A stretch of 6,768 bases of DNA from an uncultured Collinsella sp. (GTDB taxonomy: Bacteria > Actinomycetota > Coriobacteriia > Coriobacteriales > Coriobacteriaceae). The DNA lies in NCBI GenBank assembly GCA_900544425.1, contig UQUX01000095.1, forward strand, positions 1-6,768. Direction: 5' to 3'. Position 1 is the stretch's first letter, and each line of letters begins with the position of its first letter. Of the stretch, positions 1 through 5,369 are shown one piece after another. Under the pieces are notes generated by a model. That model did no database searches, had not been told where the DNA came from, and worked only from the letters and a program-made list of their open reading frames with translations. A program made the translations under genes and the position numbers.

Positions 1-572
1 CCGCTCATGAACTGCGCGTGCGGTACGGTGAGCGTGAGTGCCGGGTCGAGCGCCGCCCACATGGGCATCGCCCCCAGATAGGCGCCCTTCACGTGCGTCT
101 CCTCGTTGGTGATGACGGCGCCGTTGTTCTGCTCGGCACCCGTGCCGGAGAGCGTAACGATGCAGCCCATGGGGATGAACGAACTCGGCATCTTGCCGTC
201 GGCGTGCTCGAACGTCTCGATGTCCTCGTCAAGCATCGCCTGCGCGGAGACTACCTTGCAGCAGTCGAAGACCGACCCGCCGCCGACGGCGAGAATGAAG
301 TCGACCTGCTCCTCGCGTGCGAGCGCGGCGCCTTCCTGGCACTTCTCGTAGGTCGGATTGGGCATGATGCCGCCGAAGTCCACCACGCGCTTGCCCGCGC
401 TCGTGAGCTTATCGACCACGTGGCCGTAGACGCCGGTTCGTTTGACCGAGCCTCCGCCGTAGGCGAGCATCACTGTCTTGCCCATGGCACCCATCTCGGC
501 GTCGAGTGCCTGGTCCATGGCCCCCTCGCCGAAGTAGTTCCTGACCGGGTAGTCGTACGTGAATGAGTTCAT
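1..572 (-). CDS. Iron-containing alcohol dehydrogenase (3' end cut by window edge)
   Basis: Cytoplasmic NAD(P)H-dependent alcohol/aldehyde oxidoreductase of the Fe-ADH family, closest in style to the butanol dehydrogenase (BDH/YqhD) branch. Only the N-terminal 190 residues are present. Visible are the N-terminal dinucleotide-binding fold, the hallmark loop VGGGS (residues 96-100) followed by VFDCCK, the LSGTGAEQNNGAVITN segment (141-156; BDH-like proteins have T-[AG]-TGSE-MN here) and DPALT (176-180). The Asp and His metal ligands of the C-terminal domain would lie just past the window edge, so metal binding cannot be checked. The ATG at 570-572 has an ideal AGGAGGA site (579-585, minus strand) six bases upstream. 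It begins 43 bp after the stop of AKR1 on the same strand, so the two are probably co-transcribed, pairing two carbonyl/alcohol oxidoreductases. Family call is secure; substrate unknown. Confidence 0.93.
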   Translation of the reverse strand, partial: MNSFTYDYPVRNYFGEGAMDQALDAEMGAMGKTVMLAYGGGSVKRTGVYGHVVDKLTSAGKRVVDFGGIMPNPTYEKCQEGAALAREEQVDFILAVGGGSVFDCCKVVSAQAMLDEDIETFEHADGKMPSSFIPMGCIVTLSGTGAEQNNGAVITNEETHVKGAYLGAMPMWAALDPALTLTVPHAQFMS

Positions 573-615
573 GGCAATTCCTCCTAGTAAGTTATCAGTG
601 CGGTCTGACGCTCGT

Positions 616-1467
616 CTACACGTTGCGCACGAGCCCGGACATCCATTCGATGGTGGCGGGGTCGTGGTGGTCGAAGAACGCGCTGCGCCTGGTGTCGAGC
701 GCGGCGATGGCGACCATCTCGTCGTCGCCCAGCGCGAAGTCGAAGACGTCGAAGTTCTGCTCCATGCGATCGCGGTGCGTGCTCTTAGGGATGCAGACCA
801 CACCGCGCTGCAGCAGCCAGCGCAACACGACCTGGGCGACCGTCTTGCCGTGCGCCTCGCCGATGCGAGCGAGGACCTCGTTGCGGAAGAGGTCGTTTCT
901 GCCCTCCGCAAAGGGCGCCCAGCCCTCCATGGCTACCTCCTTGCCGACCATGTACTCCTGCGCCTCGCGCTGCTGGAAGAACACGTTGCACTCGACTTGG
1001 TTCACGGCGGGGGCGATGCGGTTGAACGAGATGAGGTTTGCGAGATGATCGGGGTAGAAGTTGGCTGTGCCTATGGCGCGGATAACGCCCTGCTCGTAGA
1101 GCTCCTCCATGGCGCGCCATGCGCCGAAGACGTCGCCGAACGGCTGATGGATGAGGTAGAGGTCGACGTAGTCGAGCCCCAGCCGCTTGAGCGACGCGTC
1201 GAAGCCGCGCTTGGCCCCCTCGTAGCTCACATCCGACATCCACAGCTTGGTCGTCACGAACACCTCGTCGCGCGGCAGGCCGCTCGCACGAATGGCGGCC
1301 CCGACCGCCTCTTCGTTGCCGTAGCTCGCGGCCGTGTCGAGCAGCCGGTAGCCGATCGAGAGCGCGTCCTCCACGGCGCGCTGGCATTCCGCGGCGTCCG
1401 GGATCTGGTACACGCCGAAGCCGAGCTGCGGCATCCTGACGCCGTTGTTCAAGGTGATGTAGTCCAT
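616..1467 (-). CDS. Aldo/keto reductase, AKR1 (2,5-diketo-D-gluconate reductase-like)
   Basis: Soluble NAD(P)H-dependent reductase of aldehydes and ketones with a (beta/alpha)8 barrel; 283 residues, the usual bacterial length. The full catalytic tetrad is visible: Asp44 and Tyr49 (LLDTAASYGNEE), Lys74 (VTTKLW) and His107 (LYLIHQP). The substrate/cofactor-side motif VNQVECN is at 155-161, and IPKST (226-230), followed by a basic RDR and EQN, is the NADP phosphate-binding loop typical of the AKR5 type. The ATG at 1465-1467 has a GGAAGG-rich ribosome binding site just upstream. It is the first gene of a probable two-gene operon with the iron alcohol dehydrogenase. It is clearly paralogous to AKR2 (1779-2627), sharing the LGLDYVD and HQP..GD..AAWR-type segments, but divergent enough not to be a recent duplication. 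The C-terminal tail, with FFDHHDP (264-270), is the usual AKR lid region. Physiological substrate not predictable. Confidence 0.95.
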   Translation of the reverse strand: MDYITLNNGVRMPQLGFGVYQIPDAAECQRAVEDALSIGYRLLDTAASYGNEEAVGAAIRASGLPRDEVFVTTKLWMSDVSYEGAKRGFDASLKRLGLDYVDLYLIHQPFGDVFGAWRAMEELYEQGVIRAIGTANFYPDHLANLISFNRIAPAVNQVECNVFFQQREAQEYMVGKEVAMEGWAPFAEGRNDLFRNEVLARIGEAHGKTVAQVVLRWLLQRGVVCIPKSTHRDRMEQNFDVFDFALGDDEMVAIAALDTRRSAFFDHHDPATIEWMSGLVRNV

Positions 1468-1572
1468 GGTGCCTTCCTTCCTCGCAACTTGACGTATCCA
1501 CCATACGAGGGGCGCCGCGCCGGCGGAAGTTTCCGTTGGTGAGGGTTCTATAACGCTGGGGTGCGCACGGGG

Positions 1573-1764
1573 TTATAACCCGCGGGTTCTAGGCGTCACC
1601 TCAAAGAGATCGGCGCCGAGCTCATCGGCGATGGCCTGAGCTACGACAGCGGTGTGGCCCTGTGCCGAGTAGTAGGCCACGAGGACGTTGCCGTCTGCAG
1701 CGGGCACTGCGGCGGGCTCGTCCTCGACAGCCGACTGGTCCTCGGCGGCGGCTTGGTTGGTCCG
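1573..1764 (-). pseudogene. Flavodoxin remnant, both ends lost
   Basis: On the minus strand an open frame of 63 codons runs from just after an in-frame TAA (1765-1767) to a TAA at 1573-1575. It reads an acidic, Ala/Pro-rich stretch (AAAEDQSAVEDEPAAVPAAD) and then the start of a flavodoxin domain: first beta strand NVLVAYYS, phosphate-binding loop SAQGHT, and the following helix AVVAQAIADELGADLFEVTP. It stops within six residues of the end of this motif, so about 100 residues of flavodoxin are missing. No ATG or ribosome binding site precedes it. The acidic linker resembles that of exported or lipoprotein-anchored flavodoxins, whose signal peptide would have been upstream; that part is inference. 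This remnant fills most of the 311-bp gap between AKR2 and AKR1 (1468-1778). It is best explained by deletions that removed both ends of a gene once sited between the two reductases. Confidence 0.72.
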
Positions 1765-1778
1765 TTATCGTCTGAGCG

Positions 1779-2627
1779 CTACTCCTGCGCGCCGAAATCG
1801 GGGCGTATGGCCAGGTAGCCCGCGAGCGTTACCTCAGTGGCGGTGTAGTAGGTCATGGTCCCGTCGAGCTTGGCAATCTCGGCCATCTCGTCTTCGGTGA
1901 GGGAGAAGTCGAAGATGTTCGCGTTGTCGGCGATGTGGGCGGGGTTCTTGGAGCCGGGGATGATGGAGGTGCCCATCTGCACGTGCCAGCGCAGGATCAC
2001 CTGGGCCGGGGTCTTGCCGTACTTCTCGGCGAGAGTGACGAAGACGGGCTCCTCCAGAAGACCTTTGTCGCCGTGGCCGAGCGGGTACCACGCCTCGATC
2101 ACCGTGCCGTACGGCGCGAGGTAGGCGCGCAGGTCGTGCTGGGCGTGGTAGGGGTGGCACTCAACGGTCACGAGCTGCGGCTTGATGTCGGCGACCTCGA
2201 TGACCTCGGCGATCTTGTCTTGCGGGAAGTTGGAGAGGCCGAGGGCGCGCACCTTGCCTGCGCGGTACGCCTCCTCCATCGTGCGCCACGCGGCCAGGTA
2301 GTCGCCTACCGGCTGGTGCAGGATGAGCATGTCGACGTAGTCGAGCCCCAGGCGCTGGAGCGTGGCGTCCACCGCCGGCATGCCCGCGTCGTAGACGCTC
2401 GGCCAGAGCTTGGTGGAGACGAAGAACTTGTCGCGTGCGATGCCGCTTTTGGCGATGGCACGGCCCGCGGCGCGCTCGTTCATGTAGGCGTTGGCGGTGT
2501 CGATGTGCTCGTAGCCAGTCGTGAGCGCGGCGGTTGCGGCCGCCTCGGCCTCGGTCGGGGTCATGAGGAAGGTGCCCAAACCCTCGATGGGCATCTCTAC
2601 GTCGTTGTTGAGCTTTAGATACTCCAT
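1779..2627 (-). CDS. Aldo/keto reductase, AKR2
   Basis: NAD(P)H-dependent carbonyl reductase of the AKR superfamily, 282 residues, cytoplasmic. The tetrad is complete: Asp43 and Tyr48 (HIDTANAYMNE), Lys73 (VSTKLW) and His104 (LILHQPVGDY). VTVECHPY (154-160 region) and AWYPLGHGDKGLL (179-191) form the substrate and cofactor pocket. The cofactor loop reads IIPGSKNPAHIADN (222-235): Gly stands where AKR1 and most AKR5-type enzymes have the Lys of IPKS, with a Lys two places later, which may alter NADPH versus NADH preference. The ATG at 2625-2627 has a very strong TAAGGAGGAG site (2631-2640, minus strand) at good spacing. It is transcribed divergently from the LysR-type regulator gene, the classic arrangement for a regulator and its target. 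Its stop is followed by the flavodoxin remnant, suggesting it once headed a longer operon. Substrate unknown. Confidence 0.95.
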   Translation of the reverse strand: MEYLKLNNDVEMPIEGLGTFLMTPTEAEAAATAALTTGYEHIDTANAYMNERAAGRAIAKSGIARDKFFVSTKLWPSVYDAGMPAVDATLQRLGLDYVDMLILHQPVGDYLAAWRTMEEAYRAGKVRALGLSNFPQDKIAEVIEVADIKPQLVTVECHPYHAQHDLRAYLAPYGTVIEAWYPLGHGDKGLLEEPVFVTLAEKYGKTPAQVILRWHVQMGTSIIPGSKNPAHIADNANIFDFSLTEDEMAEIAKLDGTMTYYTATEVTLAGYLAIRPDFGAQE

Positions 2628-2654
2628 GGTCTCCTCCTTAATGGTGACTTTTCG

Positions 2655-2660
2655 AATACA
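2655..2660 (-). promoter_or_regulatory. Possible -10 element of AKR2
   Basis: On the minus strand TGTATT lies about 28 bases upstream of the AKR2 start. A start site near 2648 would put the centre of the LysR-type box (2718) at about -70, close to the -65 position usual for LysR activator sites. No good -35 is seen at the right distance (CACGTC at 2678-2683), as would suit an activator-dependent promoter. The match is weak and is a prediction only. Confidence 0.3.
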
Positions 2661-2710
2661 AGGCTACGGCGTTTACTGACGTGCGAGAAGTTCACGTTGG
2701 AATGATGGAT

Positions 2711-2725
2711 ATAACCATGGGGTAT
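2711..2725. promoter_or_regulatory. LysR-type operator (T-N11-A box)
   Basis: ATAACCATGGGGTAT is an interrupted dyad with ATA/TAT ends and CC/GG inner pairs, fitting the T-N11-A consensus (T2712 to A2724) of LysR-type recognition sites. It is in the 129-bp gap between the divergent AKR2 and LysR-type genes. It sits about 85 bp from the AKR2 start and 32 bp from the regulator start, overlapping the TATATA (2723-2728) that may be the regulator's own -10. That layout would let one site activate AKR2 and repress the regulator gene. The pattern is seen; the function is inferred. Confidence 0.5.
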
Positions 2726-2756
2726 ATACGGCACATAATGCGTGACAGGAGGATCG

Positions 2757-3656
2757 ATGTACAACCCACAGCTTGACACTTTCATCCGCGTGGCGGAGGC
2801 GGGCAGCTTCTCCAAAGCGGCACAAGAGTCCTTCATCACGCCCACGGCCGTCATCAAGCAGATGAACCTGCTGGAGTCGCGGCTAGGCCTTACGCTGTTC
2901 CACCGATCGCATCAGGGGCTTTCGCTTACGCGAGCAGGCAGGTCGCTGCTCGCCGACGCCCGCCATATCGTGCAGTACTCTCAAGAATCAATCGCACGCG
3001 CCCGCGTCGCCGAGCGTGGAGAGAAGCGCATCATCCGCGTGGGAGTGTCGCTCATGACGCCCAGCACGCCGCTCACGAAGCTGTGGCCGAAGGTGAAGGA
3101 ACGTTGCCCTGGCATGAGCCTTCAGGTGGTCACGTTTGAAAACACACCCTCGGCGGCGCGCGGTTTGGCGAACCTCGGGCAAGACATGGATATCGTGGCG
3201 GGGATTTTCGACGATGCCTTTCTTAAAGAGCGCGGGTGCCTGGGCCTCGAGCTTTCGCGCGAGCCGCTCTGGTGCGCCGTTCCCGTCGACAACGAACTCG
3301 CCAAACGCGACATCGTCACATTCGACGACCTCCACAATCACAGTCTTATGCTTATACGCCGGGGCTGGAACGCCGAAATCGACCGCGTGCGCGACGAGAT
3401 ACTCTTGCATCATCCTCAAATCGCGCTCGTAGACTTCCCGCAATATCGGGCGGAGGTGTTCAATCGCGGCGCGAACGAGGACCTCGCGCTTGCGACGCTG
3501 CCGTTGTGGGCCAACGTCCACCCCATGCTCAAAACCGTCCCTACCGATTGGGACTGTCTCGTGTCTTACGGGCTGCTTCATTCGTCGCACCCCGCAGACC
3601 ATGTGTGGGAGTTCCTCGATGCGGTGTCTGCCGTGCTCGAGGCAGAGCATCGATAG
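2757..3656 (+). CDS. LysR-type transcriptional regulator
   Basis: A 299-residue LysR-family DNA-binding protein, normal length. The N-terminal winged helix-turn-helix covers residues 1-60 and matches the family signature closely: LDTFIRVAEAGSFSKAAQ, then FITPTAVIKQMNLLESRLGL, then TLFHRSHQGLSLTRAG. A linker helix (about 61-90) leads to the periplasmic-binding-like effector domain (about 93-296) starting at IIRVGVS. The ATG at 2757 is preferred because AGGAGG (2747-2752) lies just upstream. A GTG at 2742, five codons earlier, lies before that site and would place the ribosome binding site inside the gene. The gene is divergent from AKR2, with a LysR-type box between them, so AKR2 is its most likely target and autoregulation is likely. 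The ligand cannot be inferred; it may be a carbonyl compound handled by AKR2. The next gene downstream is on the opposite strand, and a strong terminator follows. Confidence 0.95.
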   Translation: MYNPQLDTFIRVAEAGSFSKAAQESFITPTAVIKQMNLLESRLGLTLFHRSHQGLSLTRAGRSLLADARHIVQYSQESIARARVAERGEKRIIRVGVSLMTPSTPLTKLWPKVKERCPGMSLQVVTFENTPSAARGLANLGQDMDIVAGIFDDAFLKERGCLGLELSREPLWCAVPVDNELAKRDIVTFDDLHNHSLMLIRRGWNAEIDRVRDEILLHHPQIALVDFPQYRAEVFNRGANEDLALATLPLWANVHPMLKTVPTDWDCLVSYGLLHSSHPADHVWEFLDAVSAVLEAEHR

Positions 3657-3689
3657 GCAATCGCGAACAGATGCGCTTATGCCTATGGG

Positions 3690-3794
3690 AATAACGGGAA
3701 CTGGCTTCTGAACTCGCGTTTTGATACCGTCGAGTACCGCCTGATGCTGTTTCGGCGTCGCCATAGAGCAAAGCCATCAGCGAAATAACGGGAA
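3690..3794. repeat. Short direct repeat pair (11 bp) in the LysR-MerR gap
   Basis: AATAACGGGAA occurs exactly at 3690-3700 and 3784-3794, 94 bp apart, and a third partial copy (AATAAC) follows at once at 3794-3799. The segment is in the 231-bp gap between the convergent LysR and MerR genes and has no credible gene: minus-strand open frames across it lack a ribosome binding site. It may be a decayed small repeat element or a coincidence in a short region. Confidence 0.4.
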
Positions 3795-3799
3795 TAACA

Positions 3800-3834
3800 G
3801 CCTCCGAACCTTCTGGTTCGGAGGCTTTCTTTTT
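3800..3834 (+). terminator. Rho-independent terminator
   Basis: A perfect 11-bp stem, GCCTCCGAACC (3800-3810) with GGTTCGGAGGC (3815-3825), encloses the stable tetraloop TTCT and is followed by TTTCTTTTTG. This is a strong plus-strand terminator, 143 bp past the stop of the LysR-type gene. It would also stop plus-strand transcription from running antisense into the convergent MerR gene. Read on the minus strand there is no clear T-run after the stem, so it is not obviously bidirectional. Confidence 0.92.
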
Positions 3835-3887
3835 GCATGTCTGCCTAAAACGACTCCTTGCCAAAGCCCCTTGAGCATCGGGCGGCA

Positions 3888-4328
3888 TTATTGAGTGTGG
3901 GCGTTATCGTAGGTATCTTTGATTTCTCCCGGCAAATTGTCGGGAATCAGCGCCTTCACTCTATCCTCGTTGCCATCTTGGATCGCCTGCTCGTAGTACC
4001 AGCATTTGAACTTCAACATATCCAGCGCACGGTTCATGTTCGCGATCTCCGATTCCATGTGGGCCTTCCGCTCCTCGAACATGGCCTTGCGCTTGGGATA
4101 TGTCGATGGGCCCTCCGCGCACCATTCCATGAACAGCCGGATGTCCTTGATCTCCATCCCAGCCTTCTTCAGGCATTCGATGACCCGAAGCGCCTCGAGT
4201 TCCGTATCGCCGAATCGGCGAATGCCGGATGTCCGCTCCAATTCCGGGAACAATCCCTGCTTGTCGTAATAGCGCAGCGTGGAAACGGGCAGACCGAACA
4301 TATCCGCCACCTGTCCGATTGTGTACAT
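3888..4328 (-). CDS. MerR-family transcriptional regulator
   Basis: A 146-residue MerR-type activator/repressor. Residues 1-70 form the winged helix-turn-helix: MYTIGQVADMFGLPVSTLRYY, the DKQGLFP wing, then RRFGDTELEALRVIECLKKAGMEIKDI. A long dimerisation helix (about 78-112, rich in Glu, Lys and Met) follows, then a short tail (to 146) without a separate ligand domain. Cysteines are at 52, 70 and 109. There is no C-terminal Cys pair or cluster of the metal-sensing or SoxR [2Fe-2S] type, so it looks like the small-molecule or electrophile-responsive AdhR/NmlR-like branch. The ATG at 4326-4328 is chosen because GGAGGA (4332-4337, minus strand) sits just upstream; a TTG at 4343 is a poor alternative. 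It is divergent from the CMD-cupin/hydrolase operon, with a MerR operator between, so it most likely controls that operon and itself. Confidence 0.94.
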   Translation of the reverse strand: MYTIGQVADMFGLPVSTLRYYDKQGLFPELERTSGIRRFGDTELEALRVIECLKKAGMEIKDIRLFMEWCAEGPSTYPKRKAMFEERKAHMESEIANMNRALDMLKFKCWYYEQAIQDGNEDRVKALIPDNLPGEIKDTYDNAHTQ

Positions 4329-4359
4329 GGTTCCTCCGGACAAATCTCGAATTTACTCC

Positions 4360-4390
4360 TTGACCTAAAGTTAGGTTTAGGTATTACCTT
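4360..4390 (+). promoter_or_regulatory. MerR-regulated promoter with 20-bp dyad operator
   Basis: A -35 TTGACC (4360-4365) overlaps the dyad ACCTAAAGTTAGGTTTAGGT (4363-4382), whose 7-bp arms ACCTAAA and TTTAGGT are exact inverted repeats around a 6-bp centre. Length, position and the ACCT..AAGTT core match the SoxR/MerR operator layout, in which the dyad fills the -35/-10 spacer. The -10 could be TACCTT at a 19-bp spacing (4385-4390), the over-long spacing typical of MerR activation, or TATTAC at 16 bp (4382-4387). A second dyad, AGGTA/TACCT (4379-4389), covers the -10 region. The direction is toward the CMD-cupin operon, giving a leader of about 200 bases. Confidence 0.75.
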
Positions 4391-4410
4391 TATTTTCGTC
4401 AATATATATA

Positions 4411-4542
4411 AGGAGTGCAAGGGATTTTCGCCAAAGGCGCGCGCTTGCCGGAACGGTTTTCGCCGGCGGCGTGAACGGCGTGGGCGAAATCGCCGGGCAT
4501 CCCGCTCTGGAGCAGGCGCATCGAATGGGCATGGAAATCTAG
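4411..4542 (+). pseudogene. Probable 3' remnant of a lost gene behind an orphan ribosome binding site
   Basis: AAGGAG (4410-4415) lies just downstream of the MerR promoter, but no ATG, GTG or TTG follows at a workable distance. In frame with 4411 an open stretch ends at TAG (4540-4542). Its last 30 or so residues look like real protein: LAGTVFAGGVNGVGEIAG, then HPALEQAHRMGMEI. The glycine-rich block recalls the C-terminal part of flavin- or nucleotide-binding enzymes, but I cannot name the family. A simple reading is that the promoter, ribosome binding site and tail of a former first gene remain after an internal deletion. Random open frame is the alternative in GC-rich DNA. Confidence 0.4.
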
Positions 4543-4559
4543 GCGCGGCTTAGCTGCGC
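4543..4559 (+). other. Small hairpin after the remnant
   Basis: GCGCGGC (4543-4549) and GCTGCGC (4553-4559) form a 7-bp stem with one G-U pair and a TTA loop, directly after the TAG of the remnant and 43 bases before the CMD-cupin gene. There is no T-run, so it is not a standard terminator; it may protect the mRNA 5' region or be chance. Confidence 0.3.
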
Positions 4560-4602
4560 GAAAGCAGTTTGTACTCAAAACCATCGACAGGAGGAATCAA
4601 AC

Positions 4603-5367
4603 ATGACGATTAAGCAGACAGCGGGCAGGGATGCCCTGGGGGACTTTGCCCCCAAATTTGCACAGCTCAATGACGATGTGCTGTTCGGCGAGGTATGGAG
4701 TCGAGAAGACGGGCTTTCCCTTCGAGATCGCAGCATAGTGACGGTGGTTGCCCTAATGGCGCAGGGCCTGACGGACTCTTCGTTTCAATATCATCTGATG
4801 TCCGCAAAGAACAATGGCGTGACCAGGGCTGAGATAGCGGAAATCCTTACGCATGCGGCGTTTTATGCGGGATGGCCCAAGGCGTGGGCGGCCTTTCGCA
4901 TGGCGAAGGAGGTCTGGGCGGATGACAATGCCGCTGATGCAAGAGCTAAGCATCAAAACGAGATGGCCTTTCCCATCGGTGCCCCCAACGACGCATTTGC
5001 GAAGTACTTTATCGGGCAAAGCTACCTCGCGCCCCTTTCCACCGAGCAGGTCGGCATTTACAACGTTACGTTTGAGCCCGGCTGCCGCAACAACTGGCAC
5101 ACACATCACGCCAAAAGCGGTGGGGGACAGATCCTCGTCTGCGTGGCTGGTCGAGGGCTTTACCAGGAATGGGGCAAACCGGCACAAGAGCTGTGCCCTG
5201 GCGATGTAGTAAATATTCCCGCGGGCGTAAAGCACTGGCACGGTGCGGCGCCCGACAGCTGGTTCTCCCATCTCGCGGTGGAGGTTCCGGGCGAGGATGC
5301 CTCCAACGAGTGGTTGGAGCCCGTGGACGACGAGCAATACCTTAAAGCGACCGACAAGGAGGCTTAG
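4603..5367 (+). CDS. Carboxymuconolactone decarboxylase-like / cupin fusion protein
   Basis: A 254-residue cytoplasmic protein with two domains. Residues about 14-108 form an all-helical AhpD/CMD-superfamily domain: RDRSIVTVVALMAQG (41-55), then YHLMSAKNNGVTRAEIAEIL and THAAFYAGWPKAW, with the conserved His64, Glu77/Glu80 and His84. There is no CxxC, so it is not an AhpD-type peroxidase. Residues about 140-235 form a cupin barrel: motif 1 is G160 through HTH (166-168), Gln176 and G183; motif 2 is G200DVVNIPAGVKHWHG with His211. His166, His168, Gln176 and His211 are the probable metal ligands, with Gln in the usual Glu place. CMD-cupin fusions of this length are common in anaerobe genomes, usually of unknown substrate. 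AGGAGG (4589-4594) precedes the ATG. The next gene starts two bases after the stop, so the two are translationally coupled, under the divergent MerR regulator. Confidence 0.93.
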   Translation: MTIKQTAGRDALGDFAPKFAQLNDDVLFGEVWSREDGLSLRDRSIVTVVALMAQGLTDSSFQYHLMSAKNNGVTRAEIAEILTHAAFYAGWPKAWAAFRMAKEVWADDNAADARAKHQNEMAFPIGAPNDAFAKYFIGQSYLAPLSTEQVGIYNVTFEPGCRNNWHTHHAKSGGGQILVCVAGRGLYQEWGKPAQELCPGDVVNIPAGVKHWHGAAPDSWFSHLAVEVPGEDASNEWLEPVDDEQYLKATDKEA

Positions 5368-5369
5368 GC

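Noticed and set aside
559..1542. Long plus-strand open frame of 327 codons opposite AKR1
   Set aside because: It is antisense to a gene with a complete AKR catalytic tetrad. Its product is low-complexity (Val, Arg, His, Ala, Asp rich), as expected from the reverse of GC-rich codons, and no ribosome binding site precedes it.
1468..1572. A promoter for AKR1 with TTCCGC and TATGGT boxes
   Set aside because: The match is poor (-35 about 3 of 6) and lies in GC-rich sequence; too weak to list as a feature, though AKR1 may well have its own promoter here.
1571..1588. Overlapping palindromes GGTTATAACC and AACCCGCGGGTT as a terminator or operator
   Set aside because: The stems are only 5-6 bp without a loop or T-run, and one overlaps the stop of the flavodoxin remnant. 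They could bind a regulator of AKR1, but nothing else supports that.
1935..2618. Plus-strand open frame of 227 codons opposite AKR2
   Set aside because: Same antisense artefact; no family motifs and no start signals.
2742..2756. GTG at 2742 as the start of the LysR-type gene
   Set aside because: The AGGAGG site (2747-2752) lies downstream of this GTG and just before the ATG at 2757, and LysR proteins usually begin close to the first helix.
2988..3764. Minus-strand open frame of 258 codons opposite the LysR-type gene
   Set aside because: It overlaps a secure LysR-type gene, lacks a ribosome binding site and shows no recognisable domain.
4329..4343. TTG at 4343 as the start of the MerR gene
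   Set aside because: GGAGGA lies between this codon and the ATG at 4328, which begins the standard MYTIGQVA sequence.
3858..4553. Plus-strand open frame of 231 codons opposite the MerR gene
   Set aside because: It is mainly the reverse of the MerR coding sequence and runs through the MerR promoter; no start signals.
4603..5367. AhpD-type alkylhydroperoxidase role for the CMD domain
   Set aside because: The CxxC pair needed for peroxidase chemistry is absent; only the general helical fold and the CMD-like His and Glu residues are present.
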